A stretch of 64,000 bases of DNA. It comes from Pseudoscleropodium purum (lineage: Eukaryota > Streptophyta > Bryopsida > Hypnales > Brachytheciaceae). The stretch is from the NCBI GenBank assembly GCA_963969395.1, contig OZ017798.1, positions 8,114,173 through 8,178,172 of the forward strand. Direction: 5' to 3'. Both the position numbers and the translations under genes were made by a program. The notes beneath the pieces were generated by a model. The model worked only from the letters and a program-made list of their open reading frames with translations, made no database searches and was not told where the DNA came from. Positions 23,932 through 37,600 of this stretch are shown one piece after another (within the stretch, counting starts at the first letter, position 1; every line of letters starts with the position of its first letter).

Positions 23932-26389
23932 GGCGCAAGCTCCACAAACATACGCTTCCAACAAAACTTGCTGTAGTTAACGCACGCACACAACGTCGAG
24001 CTCCCAACCTCCCAACCTGCAGCAACAAAAACGCTCAAAGCAAAGCAAAGCTATGAAAGATGTAGTTTGGGCTACCAGGAAATGAAAGTTCGGCGTAGGA
24101 AAGACGATACATCCCAGAAAGAGCCTCTTCCGACGTCGTTTGTTTTTGTTTATAGAATAGCCAGCCTACGTTAGTGCAGAATTTAAGAGGAAAAAAAGTT
24201 CATTTGATTTCAAAAAAAAGTTTGAAAAAGAGAGAGAGAAAGTAAAGTCATTTTTTAATGTGAATGGAGCAAATCGAGGACTTGTCTGCAGAGCCTATCT
24301 TTGATTTTTTTCGTCTGTACGGAGATTATGTCGCCGGGTTCGCGGTGGTCGTCGCCGAAGACTTTAGAGTCTCGCCTTCTGAGTTTTGACTGGAGTTTGA
24401 ATAAGTTAATGGCTTTGCCTCAAACATCACTCTTGCTCGCCTTTGGTGGTGAACTGAATCTCTTGATTTTTTGGTTTTTTTCAGGGATTTCCAATTCGGA
24501 AGTCGGAATCAGAGGTGTTTTTTTAAATAGATGAACTTTTACTTTAAAAAAATATGAACTTGGATTGAAACTAAAAATAGAGGTGTTTTTTTATAGCTCT
24601 TAGCTAAATACGGTGGACACCTCCAAATGTGCCACCAACCTTAACCCTTGAGCGCCCAATGCATATTTGCAGAGATTCACATGAATTGACCGTATTGATT
24701 GGTAGTAGGTTTGGAGTTATAGGGAAAGGGACACATCCTTTGATTGTATCACTGAAAAGTTTTTAGTAGTCAAACAAAGAAATCTTTCTTTTGAAAGTCT
24801 ATGTTTGAAGTCCTGGAGGCTCAAGGGTTAAAATGTCAACTTTACTTTGTGTACATCTCTGAAATCGATTATGTACCTAGCTATGTGGAAGAAATGCTTT
24901 TAGAACCAAACTTTGTTCTATACTGTATCCAAATGTCACGTTCTTTGGTGCATTGGAACCTCCTTTCACTTACCAATAAGAAAATATAAACATTTGAATA
25001 ATCTAATAATAGAAAATAGACACATTAGCAATTAGTACCAGTTTGGGAAGTATCTATCTTCCTAGAACAAAGATTCTTGCAATGCAATATGATTGAGAAG
25101 TAGTGTAGCCTTGTGCCATTGGCCTAGTTTTTATCGTGATGATTTACTTATGCTTTTTATTTTATTTTTTTATTACTGAAATTATTTATCTAAAAAAAAA
25201 AACCCTCAAAAATCTATTACTTCGCACCACACATTTAAATGCATAATTGATTTTGGAGAAACAAAGTTTGTACATCCCTCCTCATAGATAGCTTTCTAAT
25301 GAAACCATGAACACAACTAGGGGACAACAGTTTCCATGAGCTCACCGCAACCAAAAAAAGAAAAAAAAAAAATTTAGTATATAGACTACTAGTATGCTCT
25401 CTGCCATTGCCACAATATATAGTAAAATAAAATAAAAATAAAAATAAAAATTCATAAAAACTTCAAAACTTAATATATTTTCTATTATAAATTGACACAC
25501 TACAGAGTCCATGCACCCCTCTTCACAAAGAATTTTTCAACAATGCCATCAATAGAACATGCCTCAGAGATGCATGGTTTCAAATATCTCACTATAACAA
25601 ATAAACAAAATAAAACAAATAACTTAATTTAATGCATAGACTAGTATGCCCTATACCATTGGCTTAGTTTTTGTCATGATCCATTATTTGGAATAATCTA
25701 AGATCCAAAAACAACTCAAAAATGTATAACTTTTACACTATCTGTCCAAATGTTACAAAACAAAATCAAAGCATTGTTCCTCATCAAGAGCTTTCTAATT
25801 GTACCCTAAATACGACTATGGAATGTACAATTTCAGAGATCTAACTATAACAAAAACAAATAAAACAAATAGCCTAATTTAATGTATACTAGTATCATAA
25901 GAAACCCACATTTTAGTTGAAATTTTCAAATTTTATTGAACGGATTTTAAGTGATGTCAAATGCAACAAACCCATGTTTTTATGTCAACATTGATGTTAT
26001 ATTGATTGGACATTTCTACTTTCTAGCTACATGTCATTATAAAAAAATGTGACCCATACAATAGTTGATATTAAAAATCGATTTAAAATCCATAGTGTAT
26101 TTTCAAAATATAGGATTGAAACAAAGTTTTTGGAATTTGATCATTATTTTTATCATAATTATCTAACTTGACATCTTCATTTAAGTTCACTTAGTATTAC
26201 AATTGTAGATAAATGACAACACTAATTTATCCTTTTTAGTGAAGGTGCAAAATTAGTATCTTAGCTTCTACTAAATCGTTGTCCTTGCAAATTAATTAAA
26301 TGAACATCAATCATTTTTGTGGAAATTGGTACAATACAATACGTATATACATATGAATGATAATTTATAGACTAATGATGATCACTAAA
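23932..26389. other. Intergenic region upstream of the transporter
   Basis: The first few hundred bases are the probable transporter promoter. From ~24600 the sequence is AT-rich and repeat-like. 25095-25900 holds diverged tandem units. No gene supported; short frames here lack recognisable similarity. Confidence 0.4.
25095..25900 (+). repeat. Three diverged tandem units of ~255-290 bp
   Basis: The blocks GCCATTGGCCTAGTTTTTAT (25113 area), CTGCCATTGCC (25400 area) and ACCATTGGCTTAGTTTTTGT (25657 area) recur. Each is followed by an 'AAAA.TCTATTACTT or TATAACTTTT' block, a 'CTTTCTAAT' block and 'TAGTATGC'. Similarity was judged by eye. Confidence 0.5.
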
Positions 26390-26613
26390 ATGGTAGAACC
26401 ACCCATTACCAACCACTTCATGGTTTCCATATATGTTTTGAAGCAATATAAAGCAATGTAACTTCCCATGATTTGATTAGTCCCAACTTTAAAAAGGAGG
26501 AAAAACATGTTCTACATTTTGGTTGAAAATTTGTTCCAGCCTTGGTTGCACTGCTATTTCCAGCCATACAAGTTGGCTATCAGTCCGTGGTTGGTAATGG
26601 GTGGTTCTACCAT
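26390..26613. mobile_element. Possible MITE bounded by a perfect 27-bp inverted repeat
   Basis: Positions 26390-26416 begin ATGGTAGAACCACCC, and 26587-26613 are their exact reverse complement, ending GGGTGGTTCTACCAT. They enclose 170 bp. AAA lies on both sides, which could be a 3-bp target duplication or chance in AT-rich DNA. No coding content. Confidence 0.5.
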
Positions 26614-29600
26614 AAATCGAAAAGGTACAAGAATTGGTGCATCCCAAGCTAGACTCGGAAGATTTCTAACTCCGCTCAACAGTGTACTCCAACACTCTAA
26701 CACTCTTGGGTGTGGGCGACCAAGCCTTACGACCCAGTCAGAGAGAGTTGGTGTACGGTCGGTTTCAGAAGACCAGAGAGCTAATCCTGGATGGTTGGAA
26801 CTGCAGAAACTTTTTTTTTGCAGCACAATTCGTGGGTCCCTGTTAAATGAATTCAAATAAAAACTTGTGCTCATCATGGACACAGCAAAGCAATAATAAC
26901 ACAGCCGCTAGCTACCATAGGTGAGGACCATATTTGATTGTTGTTTTGTAATATCACAAACTAAATCTGACGTTTGTACAGTGCAATGTTTCCATTCTGG
27001 AGTTCACGTGGATGAGGGTGAATTAGTTGCACAGACAGAATGGTTACTAAAATTTGAAACTTTTCTGTTGCAATAGGGAATAAATAATCATGTAACTATC
27101 CTTTACCAATCAACTACTTCTGAAATCGAAGTTCAAAGACAACTACTGCGACCAAGATTTCGATCACTAGGCTTACAACTTTCAGAATAGTTGTCTTTTG
27201 TTTTCACACCTAGATTGAATTTTTAAGGGAGGACTCCGGACTGGGATGAACGTACTAATAATTTTGAATGCAATTTGCAGAGGTTGGGATGCTTGCTTGC
27301 TTGCTGAAATCAATCAATCAATCAGGTTGTGCTCCGCGCGGATTGTGTATGCTCAGACGATGTTGTATTCAAATCACCCTCATTTAATGAAACTTGAAGA
27401 CTTGTGGATCAATGTTGTGCATGCTCATAAAGATCGCGATCTAACTTAGTTAGCTTCAATTTCTTGTTTGAACAAGTTGTTAAAATCTGGGCCCAAGGGG
27501 ACTGAGGAGACTTTGCATTGACAGGAACACGTGAGCTAGGAGGGTCATCTACTCGAAAAGCAAGCCCCACACAGAGAGCTTCTCGGAGCGTCGCTGCTTG
27601 TTCAAACTCATTTGAAATTTCTTAATTATGTTAGTGAAATCTAGACAGTAATTCAACCAGAATGCTTGCGTAAAGCAAATGATTGATCGAGGCATGTGAC
27701 AAGCTAGTAGTGTGATCGATTCTATTAATTTGAGATTCACTGTCGTTGTGCGATTCATTGTGAGATCTTAGTTATTAATCTTTTAGAGATCATGGATTTT
27801 AGTGTTTTGAGGTCTGGGTCGAGCAGTGAGGATCATGGCGAAGTCCAGTGCTTGTTGAGAATGGTGATTCAATCTCTTTAGCTACCTTCAACGAGAAACA
27901 TATACAATGTGTTCATGTTGTCACTAACACTAGAATTTCTGACAATACCATTCAACCTTGTGATGCGATTGAGGCCACCATATTCTGAAGATATCATTTT
28001 TGCTGTCGTTTTTGCTGTCGATGCATTGCAACATCAAAGCCACGAAGTGAAGCTCACTTCACAGTTTCAGATTCAGTAGTACCACAATTCTACAAGTAAT
28101 TACCGTATCTTCTCCATTAAAAATGCCCATTATAAAAAATTTCCTGCATAGTGATTCAGTGTACCTGTACCGGTAGGGGGATTGTGGGAATCCAATAATA
28201 GAGCTTAACAATGAACAATGAAAAGTTTTCTGCAGATTATTCAGTAGCCGCTTTCATGTCGACTGCCTTTCTTTCATGCACCTTGTTCATCACATTGAAC
28301 CTCTCTCTATCCACTTAGTTATTGATGAAGTATTGTTGAATGGGTGTAGAATAATCTATACCATTTATTGTAGAGTCAAGGCAATTAATCTATTGGGTGA
28401 GATAGCACAAGTACAATGACTGCTAAATAGAAGTAGAAGTAGGTCTAAGATTAAACAAAGAAGTTATTAAATTGTTAATAGCTTTAAGATGGAATTGAAA
28501 GACAATAATCCCAACAGTGAGATTGTTCTAGCAAGTATACTTAACCGTGTCAAATAATTTTCTGAAAAACTGTGAAAATTAGATTAAAAAATGAATCCTA
28601 TACGGTTTTTTTGAAGATGCTTAAGATTGACCGAAAAACAAGATTATTCATAACTTTCTCATCACTAGTTCAAATAGAATGAATCAAAGCTTCACGTGTA
28701 GGCAAAAATATAATATTTGAGGAAATATTTTATAGAATTAATTTTCACTTTTTGTATTTTTTTAAAGTTGTCCACCAAACTCCATTTTTAGCTTATTGTG
28801 TCATAATTTTTACTCCTATATACCAATTGAAGTAAAAATTACATTCCCAAAATGATTATGTGTTTTTCTAGCTTCACAAAAAGTTAAAAAATATACAATA
28901 AATATTGTGCCTACCCAAAGTCACATTTTGGCTCTTGTAGGGCCAATGAGACTTTAGAGGTTAAGAATTATGAACCCACTTTAAAAAACTTAAATTTCAA
29001 AGACATCTTTTGGTGATACCTAGATAAAATTATGGGACTACTTGAGATGCAATTGTAATAGGGTGATTGCAAGAAAGACTTGTTATTTTTTGCATCCCCT
29101 CGATCTCTATGGAGGTGTTTTTCTTCATAACTTTTGCAGTTTAAGTTTGTTTTAGCTAAAATTTGGAGGAGAGGTGAATGTTGTTGATCTAAACATTTAG
29201 TAATTTTTTCAATTTAAAAAATAATAATTTATTATTTTTAAGGTGACGGTGATTGGGTGTTTATCTTGGGTGTTTGGGGGGTTCTTAGTCTTATTTGGGG
29301 ACTAGAAATGTGATTTTGAAGCCAAGGTTTCAACTTCTATTAGGTGGGCTAATGTTCTAAAGACGTCTAATGATATTTTTGGCAAAGAACCCGGTGTAAG
29401 GACTGCACATGGGTTGAAAGTGGACACTGTTTGCACAAGCACTATGAAGAGTAGAAAAAAATATATAATGAATTTTTTGTTCACATAGGACTAGAGAAAA
29501 GATTAAAAAAATGGATTCTTTTTTTTTAATATTTCAATTTTTTTACTATTTTCTAAAAATCAAATTCAAAAGTATCTATTTTCTTATGTTTTTCTAGGCC

Positions 29601-31076
29601 TCTTTTATTGGGCATAACTTTTAGAGATAAATTTTTTTAGGCTTAAATTTTTATACATATATGTAATTTTTAATGCTTTACAAATTATCCATATTTTCAT
29701 TTATTTAAAAAAAATTTATTCCAAAAGTCACAAAACTCTAGTAATAAGGCCATTTTGAGCCAAAACAGGCAAGTGTTTCTTGCAACTATCCAATATTGTA
29801 GTACCACAATAGAAACAATTAAAATATTAAAAATTGAATATCTTTGCAAAAATGTATTCTAAGTATGTTACTATCTACTATAAAGGGGTGTACTAGCCTT
29901 GTGTGCCCCACACCCCTTGCCAAATAATATGGACTGTAGATTTTATTGGTGGAAAAAAGAGCACCGTTGATTTTCTTTTAGAAAAGGTGGTTTAGGGTTG
30001 AATGAAATTTCAGACATTTGAGAGTTGTGGATGGATTGCCGGTTTAAAAAAAAAAGTTGTTGGATGAGCTTGCGATCTTGGGTTAGGATTTGTTAGGGTT
30101 AGGGTTTGTTGTGTTAGAGGCAGTGATCTTCCGAAGATACAAAATCCCATATCAATTGCCTATGCCATTACAATTTGAAATTTGAAATAGGGGTGGTGGT
30201 TATAGTTTAGATTTGGTTTGGGTTCAATTGGATTTGGGTTTAGGAATTCTTTTTAAAAAATTTAATTTAAATTGGGTCAATTGTAAATGCACACAAAGTG
30301 TCACTATGCATTGTATAGTGGCAATAACTGCCACCATACTCTAAGTATGTTACAATGTACTTAATAGTGGACATCTAAATATTAGAAAGATCTTAAACTC
30401 TAAGGGACCAAAGTCTCCTTATGGAAAAATAAAAAATTTAGGCATCTTTCTATAATCTTAATTCTTAATATGATTTTTTGAAAAAAATTGAAGGAAAGAA
30501 AAAAGATTAGTTTTGGGTTGATATGATTTTTTTTAATCTTAGATGGTTCTAAAGAACAAAATTTATGCCGCCTTGTGTATAAAATGTTTGAGCTAAGGCA
30601 ACTAAATAAACAAATTTTTTTTTTAAATTGATAGAAATGTATTTTCGTATAGATTATTTTTATTTTTATTTACTTAAAAACATTTGATTTATTCCATTTG
30701 AATTATTTCGTGATGTCCAAGTATGAAGAATCTAGTTTCGTGAAAGTTAAGCTTCTCCTAAAAATGATAATATATAGGGTTCATTTTTAAATTCAATTTT
30801 CACAATTTTTCAAAAATAAAACAGCCAAAGGATTTAGATTGTTTGCTAGAACATTCTTGCCAGTTGGATTGACATGAGTTTCTAGTCCATTATAGAACTA
30901 TTAATAATTAAGTTTTTCCTTCCATCTTCTATCCACTTCTGCTCAAGTATCCAACAATTTTTGTACTTAAAGAATGAAAATCAAGGTCTTATTTTGAAAA
31001 AATTTGTTCATAGATTCTCAATTCAATTCTTCAACTTATTATTTTAAATTTAAAATCTATATTTAAAAAATTTAAG
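26614..31076. other. Intergenic AT-rich repeat-like DNA
   Basis: No gene supported. 26614-27900 is less AT-rich but has no recognisable protein. 28640-28985 carries blocks of the 0.9-kb family (ATAACTTT...AATAGAATGAATCAAAGCTT; TTGTCCACCAAACTCC; ACTTTAGAGGTTAAG) and is probably a decayed copy. Confidence 0.4.
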
Positions 31077-32013
31077 TTAACTCCTAAAGGACCAACATGC
31101 ATTTTTTGGCTACATAGCAATTTTGAGTAGGTACATGTGATTGGAGATGTATATATTTTTGGCTCAAATTTTAATAGAAGGTGGGAAAAAGGAATATCTT
31201 TCATATACACTAAATTTCATGACATTTAGAAATGGAAGCCATAAGTCAATAGGAAATGACTTATGGCCTAATATATTACTTTTTTTTTCTTTTGTAAATG
31301 GGTAGTCCCAGCAAATAAAAAAAGATCACTTTTTTTAGAAACAAAATTTTTTAATTGGTTTTTTAGAATTATATATACGTGGAAAGCTTTGAATCATTCT
31401 ATTTTGATCAATGAGTCAAAAGTTATGAGGATTTTTGTTTGTAAGTAGCTATGGATTCTAACTCCACTTTAAAATAAATTTTAAATTTGTTTATTTCATT
31501 CAATTTTCAATTTTCATGGAAAAAAAATCTTAGATGTAGATTCTTTATTACAACATTGCAACCATTGGTATTGACATTTTTCAATTCCATAATTAAATTC
31601 ATCATAATTTAGTATTTTGAATCATTCGCTACTATTGTCTACTTATTGTTTTTTTCCTATATGTTGTACAATTTCAAATGACATGAAAATTTTCAAACAT
31701 GTAGATAGCTTGTCTAGAAAAAGGAATCCAAAGAAGTACCACCATTTTGGACATTTTTTCAAAGAATAATGAGCTTGTGAAGTGTAGTTGCCATATTTTT
31801 TGTAAGGACAAAAAAATGATTTTAGTGAATTTGAATGCCCCTATTTCGCAATCTACATGGTGGAAATTTCTGAAATTTACATGTTCTCAAGTCATCATAC
31901 TTCAACATACTACAATTACGTATGTCAAAAAAAATTCAAAATTTGAGACTTGTACTAAAAATGATAGTTTTGGAGCATTTTTAGTGAAAACATAGGGTGA
32001 ACTTTAGGAGTTA
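31077..32013 (+). mobile_element. 0.9-kb TIR element, copy B
   Basis: Left end TTAACTCCTAAAGGACC, right end CTTTAGGAGTTA. Internal order is the same as the copy at 16873: ACATAGCAATTTTG, then AAAGCTTTGAATCATTC with TTTTGATCAATGAGTC, then AAGGACAAAAAAATGATTTT, then ACTAAAAATGATAGTTTTGGAG. 937 bp, no transposase. It is uninterrupted and therefore the best copy to define the family. Confidence 0.75.
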
Positions 32014-33002
32014 CCCTTTAGTGATTGTGGTTAATTTGGGGGGCGAGCAAAGTTTTTGAATACAAATTTGGAAAAGGGAAATTTCATCACTACTCCAAGG
32101 AAGTAATCCTAGATCAGACTGTAGTAATTGATGTTGTAGGCTTTATTCGTGAAAAAAACCAAAACGTGAACATGATCTAAGGGTGCAATTTGTTGTGAGT
32201 GATCTTCAAAGTGCGATGCAATGAAGTAGCCTTCAACTCAAATAGCCTCCACAATTCATGGGATTGTTGGGCAACGTTTCTATCATTCTTAGGCATTAAT
32301 TTCAAATAGAATCACATGAGTTGTTGAATATATATGCGACTTAGAACATATGACTCAAGTTAGCCTTCTTGTCTTTGGAAAGCATAGCTACCTTATCACT
32401 ACATAGAATTCTCAGAAACTGGATTTGTTTTGAGCACATGCTGAAGCTCTATTTGCATTATCCTTTGAGTTTTTTCAAATCCTATATTGAGGGTAGTAAA
32501 AGACAAAGAATTCAAAATTCGACCAAAAAGTAGTTAACTGGTTACTAAAGGGTTAAGAAGATTCAAAGTTTGATGCTCTAGCATGACAAAGTTTGAAAAA
32601 AATAGTTATTGATTTGAACACTAATATTTCTCACTCTATGTGGTCAATATTTTGAATTTTATCCTACAAATTTTTAAAGTAGTCTAATGCAAAAATCATC
32701 ACAACAAAATTACATATTGATTATTTTAGATGTTGTACACAATCGTAACATGGATCAAGATCCAAGAGAGGTTGCAATTATTTTTGGTACACCTATATAA
32801 TATACTTAGAATATCGGTAATAATAATGTAATCATATAGTACTCAAATAATGTAGACTAATTGCAAAAGTGTGATGAAATCTTCTTCTTCTTACCAATAA
32901 GATCCAATGAAAATAATGTATGTTTAATAACAATCGCTATGTTCAATTGTAATTAGTAATGCTTATAGGTGTACTTACCTTAAACATTAGGTGAATTCAA
33001 AT
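32014..33002. other. Intergenic DNA
   Basis: AT-rich; no gene or clear repeat boundary seen. Confidence 0.4.
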
Positions 33003-33224
33003 CACTCCAAGAAGAAGGGGTGTTTTAAGTGAGTTTTGAAATATAGTCTTAGACATAAGATTATAAATAATGACCTTTAAGAAGATTTTTAGCAAAAGTT
33101 TACTAAAAATACATGTATTTCCACTAAATTTTTGATGAAAATCTCCTTGAAGGTCATTACTTATAATCTTATGTTTCGGACTATACTTCAAAACTCACTT
33201 AAAACACCCCTTCTTCTTATAGTG
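33003..33224. mobile_element. CACTA-type hairpin MITE, copy 1
   Basis: Begins CACTCCAAGAAGAAGGGG and ends with the reverse of CACTATAAGAAGAAGGGG, with AAT on both sides (33000-33002 and 33225-33227). CACTA ends and a 3-bp duplication are diagnostic of the En/Spm (CACTA) superfamily. The arms pair along most of the 222 bp (GGGTGTTTTAAGTGAGTTTT; AAGATTATAAATAATGACCT with ~1 in 10 mismatches). Non-coding. Confidence 0.85.
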
Positions 33225-34677
33225 AATATAGGAGATCATTTAGTTTGAGCTCTTTGGAAAAATAAAATGCACATTTCTTTTCCCTTCTTTTTACTTGGCA
33301 TTATGAAAGAACGGCTCTTAAAAATAACAATACTATTAAATACCTAGTAGGGTCCTTCTTGTTGAGTAGGCTTGGGGATAATACAACCGACCAACCCTTT
33401 TTTTGGCACCATGGGGCCAAATTGCACCATTTCAAAATAAATTTCTACTTTTTGCCAAATAAAAGTAATCTTTTTTCACTAAATTTTTTTCATTTCTATT
33501 AAAAATGTGGAAAAAGCTACCAAATTGAGATGAAAAAGTGGATAAATATGATTCCAAAATATTTTTTTGGTCCAAAAGATGGATGAATGTAGAAACACAA
33601 TGCTGCACCAAATTTGAAGTGATCCCCATCTAGTCTGGGCACTTTCTCAAAAAAGAAAAGAAAGGGCTTGTCCGGGCATATATTAGCTCGTAGGTGTTCA
33701 CACCAGAGAGGACTGTTAATAACTTACTGGTGCCCCTACCTCCTCCCTTTCAGCTTGAAACCCTAAACCTCAGTTTCAGCTGAAGTCTGTCGATTCTTGT
33801 TCTGAGAAGGGCTCCCAGTTTGAAGCCTAGAATTGCTTACTTGAAGACCGTCTGTAGTGTTTGCAAGGTGACGGACGTTTGAAAGTCTCCTCTCACACAG
33901 TAAGGTAGTCTCATGCTCGGATTCCGGTGTTTTTGCTCATGAATTCTATGTAATTTTTACTTTGGTCGTGAAATGTGTCGCTGGAGAGAGTGTGCGTCTT
34001 TTTAGACTTTCTTAGGGTTTGGCAGCGTTTGCAATGTGAATTTTGAGCTTCGAGTTTTGATGTTGTCGCTTATCAATTTTACATTATTTTCAAGCGATTT
34101 TAATTGTGAAATGTGCCGGTGGATAGGACGGGGTATTCTGATATCTTAGGGTTTTTATGTGTTTGCAATTTGAACTTCGATCTCCGAGTTTTGGTGTTCT
34201 AGCGTATGAGTTTTGTTTGTTTTCCAGCTTTTTTATTGGGAAATGTGCCGGTGGAGAGGATAGGCGCATATTGAATTCTTAGGGTTTTGCAGCGATTGCA
34301 TTGTGAAATTGAGCTCTCCTGTGATTCATATGTTTCCTTGCTTTTATTTTTCTGTGCTGAACGAGCTGCTGTGCTGCGCAAGTAGACGGAGATCACATGT
34401 ATATTGGCTATAGTACCTGGCAGCAAAACCTAAACACGAATTTGAACTTGCAGGATTAGTACAATATTCAAAGAGCAGGAGAACAACGCACCTTCTGCAG
34501 GAGGAACGATCTTGAATGCAGGTACGTTCTCTAGAACTCCGTGCAGTTTGTTGTCTTCATTTCGGTGCGTTGTTGGCCTCTTTCGCCGCAGTTCGGGCCC
34601 CACTTTCAGTTAACTTCAGCCTAATATAAAAGAGGGTCTTTTGTAATGGGTCAATTGTTAGGTTGGACTGCTGTGCG
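33225..34677 (+). promoter_or_regulatory. Promoter and long 5' leader of the DEAD-box gene
   Basis: 33758-33766 reads AAACCCTAA, a telo-box that in plants is typical of ribosome-biogenesis promoters. 33968-34330 holds three leader repeats (separate entry). A GTACGT donor at 34522 suggests an intron in the 5' UTR. No other gene seen. Confidence 0.5.
33968..34330 (+). repeat. Three imperfect ~135-bp tandem repeats in the DEAD-box leader
   Basis: Units start at 33968, 34106 and 34238 with (G)TGAAATGTG or GGGAAATGTG followed by (T/C)CG(C/G)TGG. Each then has CTTAGGGTTT (a telo-box on the minus strand), TTTGCAATGTGAA-like and GAGTTTTG(A/G)TGTT blocks. A partial unit precedes the first. Confidence 0.75.
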
Positions 34678-37600
34678 ATGGCCCCTGGGAAAGTGAAGCC
34701 AGGGCAGAGCCAAGCGGGCACTGGGAAAGGGAAAGCCAACAGGGCAAAATTCAGGGGTAAGAGAGTGGACGAGCAGGAAGAGATTGAGTCTCTCGAGGCT
34801 CGAATTGCCGCAGGAGCACCTGCGCCCGGGACGAATCCTCTCGCTTTCACGATTGCCAAGGAGCTCGAGGGAGATGAGGGTGCTTTACGGCCTTACGTGG
34901 GAGCGAAGGATTTTACAGGGCTGCCTCTGTCGGACCGGACGCAGCGGGGCTTGAAGGAGAATAAATTCGTGCATATGACTGCAATTCAAAGAGCATCGAT
35001 TCCCCATGCACTCTGTGGCCATGACGTGCTGGGAGCTGCGAAGACTGGCAGCGGCAAGACACTAGCATTTCTTCTACCGGTGCGAATTTAAATTTCAAAT
35101 GTTCTCATGTAGTATAGTTTCACAATCTAAAATGTGTTAAATGATTTGAAACTTCTTGCAACTATTGATGATTGAGTCTTAGTCTTCCACAAGAAAGATG
35201 GTTCGAGAATCATTTATATTTTGGAAATTATGATGCATTTTAGGGATGAACATCTAAATTTCATTTGAAAGCAATTCTTCACAGCACATTTAGTTTTTTT
35301 CAGTTGTCTGATGAGCAATAGTTGGTCATACAATAAAGTCTTGGATATATTGTGGATATAGCGTGGATATATTGCTCAGGAAGGGAACCAAATCTTTTAC
35401 AATATGAGCAAACATTTTTTGCAACCATGATTAGTGTGTGGTTTGTATGTGGAGGACGGGAGGGTGTGCAGTCGATAGCATGTCTGACCTACGTGAGAGT
35501 AATTTCAGGACAATGCTCGTTCTTACAGGAGTAAAATCTGTGCAGGTAATCGAGAAGCTTTATCGATTGAAGTGGGGTTCCGTAGATGGGGTGGGCGCTA
35601 TCATTATTTCTCCGACGCGAGAACTTGCTGTTCAGATTTTCGATGAGCTTCGCAAAGTGGGAAAACACCATTCCATCAGCGCAGGGCTGCTTATAGGAGG
35701 GCGCAAGGGTGTGGATACGGAGAAGGAGACCGTGAACAACTTGAATGTATTGGTGTGCACCCCTGGCCGACTATTACAGCACATGGATGAGACACCGAAT
35801 TTCGACTGCTCACAACTTCAGGTGAACTGAAAGGCATAGGGTTTCCATTTCCTTCATGGCTTACTACTGTGAGTTGTGCTTGCTGATTATGTCTTGGATG
35901 ATAGAATGCAGTGCCTCAAGGGTTGTGTGAAGCAGGACTGTGCCCTGTGGAACTTTCTCGTCGTCACTGTCTTTGTGTTGGGACAGGGTTTTCAGATTAA
36001 TACTTCCTGTACATTTGTTTTCTTGCGTTTCTCAGTATTCCTTGATTTTCTTCTAATCCTTTATATTTGTAACCAAAGCTGAAGCAGTTGGTATGGTGAT
36101 GGAAAATAGGTTTTGGTGCTGGATGAGGCGGATCGCATCTTGGACATGGGTTTTTCTGGAACTTTGAATGCCATCGTAGGACAACTTCCCAAGTCGAGAC
36201 AGACAATGCTTTTCTCAGCTACACAAACTCGGTCGATCAAGGATTTAGCTCGCCTGAGCTTACGAGACCCCGAGTATTTGGCAGTTCATGCAGAATCTGC
36301 AGCTGCCACACCCGCTAGACTGCAACAAACTGCCATGGTCGTTCCGTTGGATGAGAAAATGGACTTGCTGTGGAGTTTTGTGAAGACACACCTGCACACA
36401 AAGATGCTTGTCTTCCTATCCAGTTGCAAACAGGTAAAGATGCTTACCATGCACTTGCTCATTTCTGTAGGTGCAAATATTGTCTCCTTGAGCTTCACTA
36501 CTTTTAATGATTACTGTGATGCTTATGCGGTTGGTTGTGGATGGTGAGCAGGTAAAGTTTGTACATGAAGCTTTTCGGCGACTGCGGCCTGGTATACCTT
36601 TATCATGCTTACATGGGCGCATGAAACAAATGCAGAGGATGGTTACATTCTACAAATATAACGAAACTAAGTACGCACTTATGTTTGCTACTGACGTGGC
36701 TGCACGAGGATTGGACTTTCCGAATGTTGATTGGGTTCTGCAGGTAACATTACCTCTTGCGACCTTTATTAGGTTGTAGGTGACTTTTGTTCAGTTTTGT
36801 TTCTCATTGAATTCATTGTGTTACGTGAATCAGGTGGATTGCCCCGAAGATGTCCCCACTTACATTCACAGAGTGGGGCGTACTGCTCGATATACCGCAA
36901 GTGGACACTCCCTTCTCTTTTTGTCACCGTCAGAGCAGCTGATGCTAGGAGCGTTGGAAGCAGCAAAGATTCCTGTGAAAGTGATCAAGGTGAGTCGAGT
37001 TTTTAGTTGGTGTTTGCTTGAAGGAAATTGTGCAAGTGCAGTAGAATACTGTTAGTTTGTTTTCTGACGGCCGTCTTCTTGCTGTTAGGACACTATCAAT
37101 GAGTTTTGCGAGCTCTATTTGGAAATATTTCTTCATAGTGATAGATCCATTGGAAATGTGGCAGGCAAATAAGGAAAAGGTTCAACCTGTATCAGGGGCT
37201 CTCGCTGGATTGTTATCTAAAGACCCAGATCTGAAGTACATGGCACAACGTGCATTTACGACATATCTGCGCTCTATACACGTTCGTGCAGATAAGTCGA
37301 TATTTGACGTAACTCAGCTTCCGCATGAGGCGTATGCTGCATCTTTGGGATTGCCCACCGCCCCACGCATTCGTTTCTTGAAGAGGAAGGTGAAGGGTGG
37401 CAAGAACATTCAGGGTTCAGACCAGGTACCTATTCACTTCTCTGGCGAAGCTTCGCAGTCTGTGACGCGGCAGATAGTTTACTCTTTTCTCTGGTACCTC
37501 TGATTCCTTGGTTTGTACTGTTTTGCGAAATTTCCATTCGTATTATGACTGATGAATTAGTGTTGAGAATTATGGGCGTTTTTAAGGGGAATAGATTCTC

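Noticed and set aside
26507..26860. 117-aa plus frame and its 109-aa minus partner
   Set aside because: Both strands open over the same stretch, no recognisable family, and it overlaps a putative MITE end.
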